Source: Pseudomonas zanjanensis
GTDB taxonomy: Bacteria; Pseudomonadota; Gammaproteobacteria; Pseudomonadales; Pseudomonadaceae
Assembly (NCBI RefSeq): GCF_014268745.2
Contig: NZ_JABWRB020000006.1
Location: 62,001-126,000 of the forward strand
DNA length: 64,000 nt
Direction of reading: 5' to 3'
Part shown: piece by piece, positions 27,600 to 42,351 of the stretch
Layout of the letters: every line of letters begins with the position of its first letter
Position numbering within the stretch: position 1 is the first letter of the stretch
Notes under the pieces: generated by a model
The model's database searches: none
What the model was told of the DNA's origin: nothing
The model's input: the letters and a program-made list of their open reading frames with translations, nothing else
Program-made: the position numbers and the translations under genes

Positions 27600-28451
27600 T
27601 TATTCGGCTGAATCCACAGCTGCGATCATCCGCACGACATCCATCGTTTCGGCCACATCGTGCACGCGCAATATGCGTGCACCTTTACCAAGGGCCAAGG
27701 CCGCCAGGGCGAGACCGCCATACAGGCGCTCGCCCACCGGGCGACCCAAGGCATTGCCTATCATGCTCTTTCGCGAGACCCCGACCAACAGGGGCCGCCC
27801 CAGGGCATGCAAGGCTTCCATATGTTTAAACAGGCTCAGGTTGTGCGCCAGTGTCTTGGCAAAGCCGAACCCGGGATCAAGAATGATCCGCTCGGCAGGG
27901 ATGCCCACGGCAGCACACTGGCCCAGACGCGCCACGAGGAACTCACCCACTTCCCGGGTGACGTCATCATAGTGCGGGTCGTTCTGCATGGTCCCCGGTT
28001 CGCCGAGCATATGCATCAGGCACACCGGCAACCCCGTGTCCGCCGCAGCATCCAGGGCACCATCGCGCTGCAAGGATCGAACATCATTGATCAGGCCCGC
28101 CCCCAGCCGTGCAGTTTCGCGCATGACCGCAGGCGTGGATGTATCGACCGAGATAATGACATCGAGCTCGCGATGGATGCGCTCGACAATCGGCGCCACC
28201 CGCTCCAATTCCTCGGTAGGCGAGACCGCCCGCGCGCCCGGCCGAGTCGATTCGCCCCCCACATCGATCAGCGTTGCGCCGGCGGCCACCATGGCCTCGG
28301 CATGCCGCAGTGCAGCATCGAGCTGGCTGAATCGACCACCATCGGAAAAGGAATCAGGGGTGACATTGAGAATGCCCATGACATGTGCATGGGCCAAATC
28401 AAGAACCCGGTTGCCGCAAGGCAACCGGGTCGAGGACTGAACAGAAGTCAT
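27600..28451 (-). CDS. folP: Dihydropteroate synthase
   Basis: 283-residue folate enzyme joining p-aminobenzoate to dihydropterin pyrophosphate, the sulfonamide target. Motifs: MGILNVTPDSFSDGGRF, LIDVGGESTRPGA, ISVDTSTPAVM, ILDPGFGFAKT and VGVSRKSMIG. It starts 8 bp after the ftsH stop. The C-terminus (RVHDVAETMDVVRMIAAVD) is complete. Confidence 0.97.
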   Translation of the reverse strand: MTSVQSSTRLPCGNRVLDLAHAHVMGILNVTPDSFSDGGRFSQLDAALRHAEAMVAAGATLIDVGGESTRPGARAVSPTEELERVAPIVERIHRELDVIISVDTSTPAVMRETARLGAGLINDVRSLQRDGALDAAADTGLPVCLMHMLGEPGTMQNDPHYDDVTREVGEFLVARLGQCAAVGIPAERIILDPGFGFAKTLAHNLSLFKHMEALHALGRPLLVGVSRKSMIGNALGRPVGERLYGGLALAALALGKGARILRVHDVAETMDVVRMIAAVDSAE

Positions 28452-28459
28452 TTCAAGCC

Positions 28460-30382
<1,923 letters not shown>

Positions 30383-30573
30383 TTAACTACCCTCTGAAGC
30401 AAGCTCCGCTACTGGCGCGCGCTTCGCATGATATTCACCGGCCTAACTTACTACATTACCTACGACTCTGGCAGGCGCCGTCTGTAACCCTTTGTGAAAC
30501 ACTTTCTACACATTATTCGCTAATGCTCACGGGACGAAATACGAAAAACCTATCGCCCCGGTCGAAAAACCTC

Positions 30574-31206
30574 TTATTCCTCACTGCGACCACGGAAACC
30601 ACGGCCTAGCAGGTACTGCTCACGGGAACGATCACGCGATGATTTCGGCTTGCGCGTCGTGACCTTCTCGAACTGCTTGCGCACGCTCTTGTGATATTCG
30701 TCGAAGCCTTCACCCTGGAAGACCTTGATCAAAAAATCACCACCTGGCTTCAACACCCGAGTCGCAAGATCCAGCGCCAACTCGCACAGGAACATCGATC
30801 GCGGCATATCAACAGATGCCAATCCACTCATATTGGGGGCCATATCGGAAATCACAAGGTCCACCTCGTTTTTTCCAACCGCTTCAAGGATCTGCGCCAG
30901 CACGGCGTCCTCGGTAAAGTCGCCCTGAATGAAGGTCACATCCGGGATGCTGTCCATTTCCAGGATATCGGAAGCGATCAATGTGCCTTGCCCACCAATC
31001 AGACGACTGGTCACTTGGGACCAGCCACCCGGGGCGGCGCCCAAGTCGATCACGCTCATGCCTGGACGGATCAAACGGTCTCTTTCCTGAATCTCCAGCA
31101 GCTTGTAGCTGGCACGGGAACGATACCCGTCCTTTTGCGCCATTTTCACGAATGGGTCGTTGAAATGCTCTTGCAGCCATTTAAGACTTGTCTTGGAACG
31201 GGCCAC
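30574..31206 (-). CDS. rlmE: 23S rRNA (uridine-2'-O)-methyltransferase RlmE (FtsJ)
   Basis: 210-residue SAM-dependent enzyme that methylates U2552 of 23S rRNA. Seen: SRASYKLLEIQERD, the SAM motif VIDLGAAPGGWSQV, VDLVISDMAPNMSG and GGDFLIKVFQGEGFDEY, which together hold the K-D-K-E catalytic set. I chose GTG at 31206, six nt after GAGG, giving the usual start ARSKTSLKWL. It lies upstream of ftsH, with a 191-bp gap holding no other gene, and diverges from the CRM-domain gene. Confidence 0.94.
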   Translation of the reverse strand: MARSKTSLKWLQEHFNDPFVKMAQKDGYRSRASYKLLEIQERDRLIRPGMSVIDLGAAPGGWSQVTSRLIGGQGTLIASDILEMDSIPDVTFIQGDFTEDAVLAQILEAVGKNEVDLVISDMAPNMSGLASVDMPRSMFLCELALDLATRVLKPGGDFLIKVFQGEGFDEYHKSVRKQFEKVTTRKPKSSRDRSREQYLLGRGFRGRSEE

Positions 31207-31311
31207 GGGCCACCTCAAAAATAAAACGGGTCGTGATTAAGTGGGCGGTCCCGGACTTGCTCGGGTAAACTGGCCGCCGCTTTTTACAAGATCAGACGCA
31301 GGGGTCAGATT

Positions 31312-31620
31312 ATGCCGCTCACTCAAGAGCAGAAGAAACAATACAAATCCATTGGCCACCATCTGAAACCGGTTTTGACTGTGGCTGACAACGGTTTGAC
31401 TGAAGGTGTACTCGCCGAACTGGAACGCGCCTTGGGCGATCACGAGCTGATCAAGATCAAGCTCAACATCCTCGATCGCGAAGCCCGCCTGGCTGCCGTT
31501 GCCGAACTGTGCAAGACCGGCAAGGCAGACCTGGTGCAGGTCATCGGCAAGATGGCGCTGATTTATCGCAAGAACTTCAGCGTCAACAAGCAACTGTCGA
31601 ACGTTCACCGCTTCAAGTGA
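31312..31620 (+). CDS. yhbY: CRM-domain RNA-binding protein YhbY
   Basis: 102-residue protein made of one CRM/YhbY domain, associated with pre-50S ribosomal particles. Seen: MPLTQEQKKQYKSIGHHLKP, VTEGVLAELERAL-type helices, and the C-terminal IGKMALIYRKNF; the family GxxG loop appears as GLTEG in this region. Divergent from rlmE, as in E. coli. Its stop is 10 bp from the stop of the convergent small membrane protein gene. Confidence 0.93.
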   Translation: MPLTQEQKKQYKSIGHHLKPVLTVADNGLTEGVLAELERALGDHELIKIKLNILDREARLAAVAELCKTGKADLVQVIGKMALIYRKNFSVNKQLSNVHRFK

Positions 31621-31630
31621 TGTCAAAGGG

Positions 31631-32035
31631 TCAAGGGTGTGCCTCGCACACCCTGCCGCTCCACCCGGGAACCGGCTGCAACACCAGCACCAAACCGGAA
31701 AAGCCCAGCACCAGGTAACTGAATACCTGCCACTGGCTCGCATCCGGCCAGCCGAGATGCACCGCAAAGAACATCCCGCACGCATACATCGACATGAGCA
31801 GCAACTGCCCACGAATGTCGCGCCATAGACTGGCAAGGCCTTCAGCCTGAACCAGCACCAAAGCCTGAAACATCACGCACGCCGCGGAAAACGCCACCAG
31901 CAGCGCCGTCAGCATGCCGGCGATTTCATCGATGAGCAGCGGTGCCAGGCCGACTCGACCCAGCACCGGCAGCAAACCAATGTGCAACAACCAGATGCCG
32001 CCCACCCATAACATCTGGGTGAGCTGCCAGATCAT
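31631..32035 (-). CDS. Small integral membrane protein (DUF4149-like)
   Basis: 134 residues with four hydrophobic segments (LWVGGIWLLHIGLLPVLG, GMLTALLVAFSAACVMFQAL, LLLMSMYACGMFFAVHL, FSYLVLGFSGLVLVLQP). It is found between greA and yhbY in Pseudomonas. I relate it to DUF4149 from the four-helix pattern and the LTQMLWVGGIW start; this is moderate, not certain. The ATG at 32035 starts after the greA stop, whereas an upstream in-frame ATG would overlap greA by 44 bp. No function is known. Confidence 0.7.
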   Translation of the reverse strand: MIWQLTQMLWVGGIWLLHIGLLPVLGRVGLAPLLIDEIAGMLTALLVAFSAACVMFQALVLVQAEGLASLWRDIRGQLLLMSMYACGMFFAVHLGWPDASQWQVFSYLVLGFSGLVLVLQPVPGWSGRVCEAHP

Positions 32036-32063
32036 GGCGCCGGCTCGCAGCGGGCGCCTTCGT

Positions 32064-32542
32064 TCAGATGTGACGGACTTCGACAATCTCATACTCGATG
32101 ACACCACCCGGCGTCTTCACCGCAACCACATCACCCTCTTCCTTGGCAATCAAGGCGCGAGCAATGGGTGAACCGACGGAAATCTTGCCGAGCTTGATGT
32201 CTGCCTCGTCCTCGCCAACGATCTGGTAGGTCACGCTTTCATCGGTCTCGACGTTAGCGATCTCCACCGTGGTGCCAAAAATGACCTTGCCGGTGTGCGG
32301 AATCGTCGTGACATCGATGATCACCGCATTCTGCATGCGGCCTTCGATGTCACGGACACGCGCCTCGACCATCCCCTGCTCCTCTCGGGCAGCGTGGTAT
32401 TCGGCGTTTTCCTTCAGGTCGCCCAGCTCACGCGCTTCACCGATAGCCTGGCTCAAGCGCGGGCGCTCGACCTTGGTCAGGAAAGCGTGTTCTTCTTCCA
32501 GAGCCTTCGCGCCCTGAACAGTCATCGGGTACTTGGTTATGC

Positions 32543-32546
<4 letters not shown>
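32064..32546 (-). CDS. greA: Transcription elongation factor GreA
   Basis: 160-residue factor that enters the RNA polymerase secondary channel and stimulates cleavage of backtracked RNA. The N-terminal coiled coil carries the acidic tip in GDLKENAEYHAAREEQG, and the C-terminal FKBP-like domain contains GEDEADIKLGKISVGSPIAR. Its ATG overlaps the carB stop by four bases (ATGA), so carAB and greA appear to be cotranscribed. Confidence 0.96.
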
Positions 32547-35764
<3,218 letters not shown>

Positions 35765-35822
35765 GGGTTTGTCACTCAAATCCGCAGGTCAGTCGGCTAG
35801 GCCGTCGAACAATCTTTGAAGC

Positions 35823-35860
35823 GCCCGAGGGGGCCACCGCGTTCGGGGCCGCCCTCGGGC
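35823..35860. repeat. Inverted repeat between carA and carB
   Basis: GCCCGAGGG and CCCTCGGGC form a perfect 9-bp stem around a 20-nt GC-rich loop that can pair further. No T-run follows on the minus strand, so it is more likely an mRNA processing or stability hairpin than a terminator. Confidence 0.55.
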
Positions 35861-35869
35861 TTCGCGCGG

Positions 35870-37006
35870 TCAGCGTCGCTTGGCCATCTCGTTGATGAAG
35901 CGATCGAACAGCGGCGCCACATCGTTCGGGCCCGGGCTCGCTTCAGGGTGGCCCTGGAAGCTGAACGCGCTCTTGTCGGTACGCTCGATACCTTGCAGCG
36001 TGCCGTCGAACAGCGATTTGTGAATCGCGCGAACGTTGGCCGGCAGGGTCGCTTCATCCACGGCAAAACCGTGGTTCTGGCTGGTAATCATCACTACGCC
36101 GGTGTCCAGGTCCTGGACCGGGTGGTTCGCACCGTGGTGGCCGTGACCCATTTTCAGGGTCTTGGCGCCCGAAGCGAGGGCCAGCAACTGGTGACCGAGG
36201 CAGATACCGAATACCGGGATCTCGGTTTCCAGCACGTCCTTGATCGCCTGGATCGCGTAGTCGCAAGGCTCCGGGTCGCCCGGGCCGTTGGACAGGAACA
36301 CGCCGTCGGGCTTGAGGGCCAGGACGTCGGCGGCCGGGGTTTGCGCCGGTACCACGGTGACGCGGCAGCCACGCTCGACCAGCATGCGCAGGATATTCAG
36401 CTTGACGCCGTAGTCGTACGCCACCACGTGATACGGCAGCTCGGAAGCCTCGATCGTCGCGTGACTGTCGGTCTTCAGGTCCCAGACCGTGGAGCGCCAT
36501 TCGTATTGTTTCTGGGTGCTGACGACTTTCGCCAGGTCCATGCCCTTGAGGCCAGGGAAACCCTGGGCAGCGGCGATGGCGGCTTCTTCGGAAATGTTGT
36601 CGCCGGCCATGATGCAGCCGTTCTGAGCGCCTTTTTCCCGAAGGATGCGGGTCAGGCGGCGGGTGTCGATACCAGCGATCGCCACGACGTTGTTGGCTTT
36701 CAGGTAGTCGGACAGGGACATCGTGTTACGCCAGTTGCTCGCTACCAGCGGCAAGTCACGGATGACCAGGCCGGCGGACCAGACACGATCGGACTCGGCG
36801 TCTTCCGGCGTGGTGCCGGTGTTGCCGATGTGCGGGTAAGTCAGGGTAACGATTTGCTGGGCGTAGGAAGGATCGGTAAGAATTTCCTGATAGCCGGTCA
36901 TTGCGGTGTTAAACACCACCTCACCAACGGTCTGACCGTCGGCTCCAATGGCTTCGCCGCGAAAAATGCTGCCATCAGCAAGGGCGAGTATGGCTGGCTT
37001 AGTCAA
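35870..37006 (-). CDS. carA: Carbamoyl-phosphate synthase small subunit (glutaminase)
   Basis: 378-residue glutaminase feeding ammonia to CarB. The C-terminal class I amidotransferase has FGICLGHQLLALA with the catalytic Cys, and GHHGANHPV and SFQGHPEASPGPND supply the His/Glu residues. The start is TTG at 37006, preceded by GGGAGG 6 nt upstream; there is no ATG before the conserved ALADGSIFRGEAIG. The TTG overlaps the TGA of a 40-codon leader ORF, and a terminator-like hairpin lies inside that leader, pointing to leader-based control. Confidence 0.95.
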   Translation of the reverse strand: MTKPAILALADGSIFRGEAIGADGQTVGEVVFNTAMTGYQEILTDPSYAQQIVTLTYPHIGNTGTTPEDAESDRVWSAGLVIRDLPLVASNWRNTMSLSDYLKANNVVAIAGIDTRRLTRILREKGAQNGCIMAGDNISEEAAIAAAQGFPGLKGMDLAKVVSTQKQYEWRSTVWDLKTDSHATIEASELPYHVVAYDYGVKLNILRMLVERGCRVTVVPAQTPAADVLALKPDGVFLSNGPGDPEPCDYAIQAIKDVLETEIPVFGICLGHQLLALASGAKTLKMGHGHHGANHPVQDLDTGVVMITSQNHGFAVDEATLPANVRAIHKSLFDGTLQGIERTDKSAFSFQGHPEASPGPNDVAPLFDRFINEMAKRR

Positions 37007-37125
37007 GAAGACCTCCCGTAAATAAAGCCTGAAAGGGCGATCGCAGGTTGTAAAAAAGCGGAGTGACGTATGGACACGTCACCCCGCTTGTTCACTGAAT
37101 TATTCTGCGCGCTTTTAGTGGACAC
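37003..37125 (-). CDS. Putative leader peptide of carA
   Basis: A 40-codon frame starting GTG at 37125 (MSTKSAQNNS...) and ending at a TGA that overlaps the carA TTG start (TTGA). It spans the terminator-like hairpin at 37052-37088. No good ribosome-binding site precedes the GTG. Reading through the hairpin and ending at the carA start suggests translation of the leader could control both termination and carA initiation. This is inference from layout; the frame also stays open upstream. Confidence 0.4.
   Translation of the reverse strand: MSTKSAQNNSVNKRGDVSIRHSAFLQPAIALSGFIYGRSS
37052..37088 (-). terminator. Attenuator-like terminator in the carA leader
   Basis: GCGGGGTGACGT and ACGTCACTCCGC pair (one G-T wobble) around a short loop, followed by TTTTTT on the minus strand. 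Because dapB has its own terminator further upstream, this one most likely acts inside the carA leader, 45 nt before the carA start. Confidence 0.75.
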
Positions 37126-37217
37126 ACTAAAGCTGTAGCTTACAGAAAAAGGGTTTTTTGGTCCACCGCTAATGAGCCTTAAAGGCAGGGGAATGCGACA
37201 GGTCGTCGCGAAGCGGT

Positions 37218-37248
37218 GTAAAACGGGGCTCAGTATAACCTGAACCCC
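37218..37248 (-). terminator. dapB terminator
   Basis: Nine-base-pair stem GGGGTTCAG/CTGAGCCCC with a 6-nt loop, then GTTTTAC on the minus strand, 14 bp after the dapB stop. Confidence 0.8.
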
Positions 37249-37261
37249 GCCCTTAATGGCA

Positions 37262-38068
37262 TCAACGCAGGTCGAGAACGTCCTGCATGTCGTACAAACC
37301 AGGCTCGCGACCATCCAGCCACAGCGCGGCACGTACCGCGCCCTTGGCGAAGGTCATCCGGCTCGACGCCTTGTGGGTGATCTCCAGTCGCTCGCCTTCA
37401 GTGGCGAACAGCACGGTGTGGTCGCCCACCACATCGCCACCACGCACCGTGGCGAAACCGATGGTGTCACGCTCACGGGCACCGGTGTGCCCTTCACGCC
37501 CATACACGGCGACCTTCTGCAGATCACGCCCCAGCGCATCGGCAATCACTTCACCCATGCGCAAGGCTGTCCCCGACGGCGCGTCGATCTTGTGCCGGTG
37601 ATGAGCCTCGATGATTTCGATATCGGCATCGTCACCCAACACCCGGGCCGTCAGATCCAGCAGTTTGAGCGACAGGTTCACGCCCACGCTGAAGTTCGCC
37701 GCGAATACGATCGGGATGTCCTTGCCGGCATCGGCCAACAATTGCTTCTGCGTCGCATCCAGCCCGGTCGTACCGATCACCATGGCCTTGCCATGCTTGC
37801 GGCAGATCGCCAGGTTTTTCAGCATCACCTCCGGCAGGGTGAAGTCGATGAGCACGTCGAACTCGTCGAGCACCTTCTCCAGGCCGCCGGACATCGGCAC
37901 GCCGATACGTCCCAACGATGCCAGCTCGCCAGCATCGGCGCCCACCAGCGTACTGTCGGGCCGAACGATGGCCGCCGTGAGGCCGGAGAGCGGCGAGCGC
38001 TGCTGCACCGCCTCGACCAGCGCCTTGCCCATGCGCCCCGCAGCGCCCATCACAGCTATACGTCGCAT
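37262..38068 (-). CDS. dapB: 4-hydroxy-tetrahydrodipicolinate reductase
   Basis: 268-residue NAD(P)H-dependent enzyme of lysine and meso-diaminopimelate synthesis. The Rossmann start is IAVMGAAGRMGKALVEAV, followed by VIGTTGLD, AANFSVGVNL and the substrate motif EAHHRHKIDAPSGTAL. It lies 9 bp after the dnaJ stop, so dnaJ and dapB are probably cotranscribed, a common Pseudomonas arrangement. Confidence 0.97.
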   Translation of the reverse strand: MRRIAVMGAAGRMGKALVEAVQQRSPLSGLTAAIVRPDSTLVGADAGELASLGRIGVPMSGGLEKVLDEFDVLIDFTLPEVMLKNLAICRKHGKAMVIGTTGLDATQKQLLADAGKDIPIVFAANFSVGVNLSLKLLDLTARVLGDDADIEIIEAHHRHKIDAPSGTALRMGEVIADALGRDLQKVAVYGREGHTGARERDTIGFATVRGGDVVGDHTVLFATEGERLEITHKASSRMTFAKGAVRAALWLDGREPGLYDMQDVLDLR

Positions 38069-38077
38069 GCGAACTCC

Positions 38078-39202
38078 TTACAGGTCGCCGAAGAAGCGCT
38101 TCACGCCTTCGAACCAACCGGTGGTTTTCGGTGAGTGGCTGTTGTCATCGGCCAGGGAGTTGCGGAACTCTTCCAACAGTTCACGCTGACGACGCCCCAG
38201 GTTGACCGGCGTTTCCACCGCTACGCGACACATCAGGTCGCCTGCACCACCGCCACGCACTGGCGCGACGCCTTTGCCACGGATCCGGAACTGCTTGCCG
38301 GTCTGCGTGCCTTCGGGGATTTTCAGCTTGACGCGACCGTCGAGGGTGGGGATTTCAAGCTCGCCACCCAAGGCCGCATCGACGAAGCTGATCGGCACTT
38401 CGCAAAACAGGTGCTTGCCATCGCGCTGGAAAATCGCGTGTTCGCGGACGTTGATGACCACGTACAAGTCGCCAGTCGGGCCACCCTGGGCACCCGCCTC
38501 GCCCTCGCCAGACAGGCGAATGCGATCACCGGTGTCGACACCGGCCGGCACCTTGACCGACAGCGTCTTGTACTCTTCGACACGCCCTTCTCCATGGCAG
38601 GAGTCACACGGATCGGAAATGATCTTGCCTTGGCCATGGCAACGCGGGCAGGTCTGCTGGACCGAGAAGAAGCCCTGCTGCATGCGAACCTGGCCAATGC
38701 CGCCGCAGGTCGGGCAGGTCACGGGCGAGGAGCCCTTCTTGGCACCCGAGCCATCACACGGCTTGCAGTTGACCAGTGTCGGCACGCGGATATTGACGGT
38801 GGTACCGCGCACCGCTTCTTCCAGATTCAGCTCCAGCGTGTAGCGCAGGTCACTGCCACGCTGGGCGCCACCACGGGCACCGCCGCGACCGCCGCCGAAG
38901 AAATCGCTGAACACATCACCGAAAATATCGGAGAAGTTCTGGCCGCCGAAACCGGCACCGCCGCCACCCATGCTCGGGTCGACACCGGCATGCCCGTACT
39001 GGTCGTAGGCCGCGCGCTTACTGGAATCGGACAGGACTTCGTAAGCCTCGTTGGCTTCCTTGAACATCTCTTCCGACGCTTTGTCGCCGGGATTACGGTC
39101 CGGGTGGTGCTTCATCGCCAGGCGACGATAAGCCTTCTTCAGCTCCGCCTCGCTGGCTCCCCGCTCAACACCCAATACTTCGTAAAAATCACGCTTCGCC
39201 AT
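38078..39202 (-). CDS. dnaJ: Chaperone protein DnaJ
   Basis: 374-residue Hsp40 cochaperone of DnaK. The J domain carries HPD (AMKHHPDRNPGD), followed by a Gly/Phe-rich linker (GGGGAGFGGQNFSDIFGDVF). Four zinc-finger repeats of CxxCxGxG type (CKPCDGSG, CPTCGGIG, CPRCHGQG, CDSCHGEG) and two C-terminal substrate-binding domains complete it. The ATG at 39202 (MAKRDFYEVLGV) is the family start; the frame is open 23 codons upstream without support. Confidence 0.97.
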   Translation of the reverse strand: MAKRDFYEVLGVERGASEAELKKAYRRLAMKHHPDRNPGDKASEEMFKEANEAYEVLSDSSKRAAYDQYGHAGVDPSMGGGGAGFGGQNFSDIFGDVFSDFFGGGRGGARGGAQRGSDLRYTLELNLEEAVRGTTVNIRVPTLVNCKPCDGSGAKKGSSPVTCPTCGGIGQVRMQQGFFSVQQTCPRCHGQGKIISDPCDSCHGEGRVEEYKTLSVKVPAGVDTGDRIRLSGEGEAGAQGGPTGDLYVVINVREHAIFQRDGKHLFCEVPISFVDAALGGELEIPTLDGRVKLKIPEGTQTGKQFRIRGKGVAPVRGGGAGDLMCRVAVETPVNLGRRQRELLEEFRNSLADDNSHSPKTTGWFEGVKRFFGDL

Positions 39203-39523
39203 TAGTCTTTGCACTCTTATAGGACGTCCGGCAAACCTCTCCTGAACCTTGCCAAACTCGTTGAGCCCCAATGCAGGCCCGGACCCAACTCACGTCAATT
39301 CAACGATCCTGGTTGTAAACTTTCAGCCAGGTACCCGGCCAAAACGCGGCGTCCATCGCCGGAAAGCAGGAGCATTCCCGAACACGCCGTCAGCACCCGA
39401 GCTTTGTCGCATGCTGTAAAAAATTCGTTGCCTCCAGACACGCCAACGCGGGAGCAAGCTCCCGCGCGGCGACATCCTACCAGCCACCGCACAAACGCAG
39501 TCAACCGGCCGACCAACAAGCGA
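39203..39523 (-). other. 321-bp dnaK-dnaJ intergenic region
   Basis: No gene is supported here. A 74-codon frame on the minus strand has atypical composition and no RBS. The region holds one REP-like palindrome (39447-39466) and a weak sigma-70-like match on the minus strand (TTGACT, then TAGGAT 17 nt later) that could drive dnaJ separately from dnaK. Confidence 0.5.
39447..39466. repeat. Single short REP-like palindrome
   Basis: CGCGGGAGC-AA-GCTCCCGCG is a perfect 9-bp stem sharing the GGGAGCAAGCTCCC core of the class B REPs. Lacking a partner, it looks like a truncated unit. Confidence 0.65.
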
Positions 39524-41440
<1,917 letters not shown>

Positions 41441-41518
41441 GTTAACTCTCCCGGAACTTGGATTTTGTTGCCGCAGCAGTGGTGGCTAACCGCGGTAGCA
41501 CTTAAACGCTTGACTTAT

Positions 41519-41548
41519 AGATGGGGCCGCTGCGCCCGATTTCAAGCC
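41519..41548 (-). promoter_or_regulatory. Sigma-32 heat-shock promoter of dnaK
   Basis: On the minus strand CTTGAA, a 14-nt spacer, then CCCCATCT: a near-perfect match to the sigma-32 consensus (CTTGAA, 13-17 nt, CCCCATnT). It overlaps the last codons of grpE and lies about 80 bp upstream of the dnaK ATG. Confidence 0.88.
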
Positions 41549-42108
41549 TGCTCATCAATAGAAGGCGAAACCGGTGCCGGCGCCTTGCTGACCACGACCA
41601 TGGCCGGACGCAGCAGGCGGCCGTTGAGCAGGTAGCCTTTCTGGAAAACCTTCAGGACGCTGTTTGGCTCGACGTCAGCACTTTCCTGCATCGCCATGGC
41701 CTGGTGATGCTCGGCGTTGAAGGGCTCGCCATGGGGATCCAGGGCTTCGAGCTGATAACGCTTGAGGGTGTCCTGGAACATTTTCAGGGTCAGCTCGATG
41801 CCTTCGCGCATCGGACGGATGTTTTCGTCATCCGGATTGGACAGCTCCAGGCCGCGCTCCAGGCTGTCGATGATCGGCAGCAGGTCGCCGGCGAAACGCT
41901 CCAGGGCGAATTTATGGGCCTTTTCTACATCTTGCTCGGCGCGACGGCGGACATTCTGCAGGTCGGCGGCTACACGCAACGCCTGGTCCTGCGCACCGGC
42001 CAGTTGCTCCTCGAGCACTTGTACACGTGCCGACAGGTCTTCACCGGAATCCTGGGAAGCCTGATTGGCGTCTAGATTTTGCGTGTCCTGCGTCTGTTCG
42101 TCAGCCAT
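41542..42108 (-). CDS. grpE: Nucleotide exchange factor GrpE
   Basis: 188-residue dimeric exchange factor for DnaK. An acidic, flexible N-terminus leads into a long coiled coil (LSARVQVLEEQLAGAQDQAL). The core ADLQNVRRRAEQDVEKAHKF and the C-terminal beta domain with VLKVFQKGYLLNGRLLRPAM follow. The ATG at 42108 (MADEQTQ) has GGAG upstream. Its own sigma-32 promoter lies at 42164-42193. Confidence 0.96.
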   Translation of the reverse strand: MADEQTQDTQNLDANQASQDSGEDLSARVQVLEEQLAGAQDQALRVAADLQNVRRRAEQDVEKAHKFALERFAGDLLPIIDSLERGLELSNPDDENIRPMREGIELTLKMFQDTLKRYQLEALDPHGEPFNAEHHQAMAMQESADVEPNSVLKVFQKGYLLNGRLLRPAMVVVSKAPAPVSPSIDEQA

Positions 42109-42163
42109 AGAGATTTCTCCTTTCAACTTCGTCCGCGAGCTCGACTCGCGCTTCTGCCCCGGT

Positions 42164-42193
42164 ATATGGGGCCGGGTTTTCCAGCTTCAAGGG
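42164..42193 (-). promoter_or_regulatory. Sigma-32 heat-shock promoter of grpE
   Basis: On the minus strand CCTTGAAG, a 14-nt spacer counted from CTTGAA, then CCCCATAT. This is essentially the full consensus, about 55 bp upstream of the grpE start, in the divergent grpE-recN region. Confidence 0.9.
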
Positions 42194-42351
42194 TCATCTG
42201 ACGAATTAACCTTACAAAAAGCAGCCGCATAATCATTCCGTGCCGCGCTAAGAAAATCATTTTCCCAAGCAAATCGAGCTAAGCTTGGGCATTGTCAGGC
42301 CGAAACAAAACACTGTATAAATAACCAGACCTAAAGCCTGGGAGCGGCCTT

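Larger units (their letters stand above)
37007..37261 (-). promoter_or_regulatory. carA leader and promoter region
   Basis: 255 bp between the dapB stop and carA. It holds the dapB terminator (37218-37248), an AT-rich stretch that should contain the carA promoter, then the leader ORF and attenuator-like hairpin. I cannot assign -35/-10 boxes with confidence. Confidence 0.6.

Noticed and set aside
39295..39519. 74-codon minus-strand frame between dnaK and dnaJ
   Set aside because: No ribosome-binding site, crosses a REP-like palindrome, and does not resemble a known protein.
42109..42351. LexA box upstream of recN
   Set aside because: Expected from family knowledge, but no CTGT-N8-ACAG site could be read with confidence.
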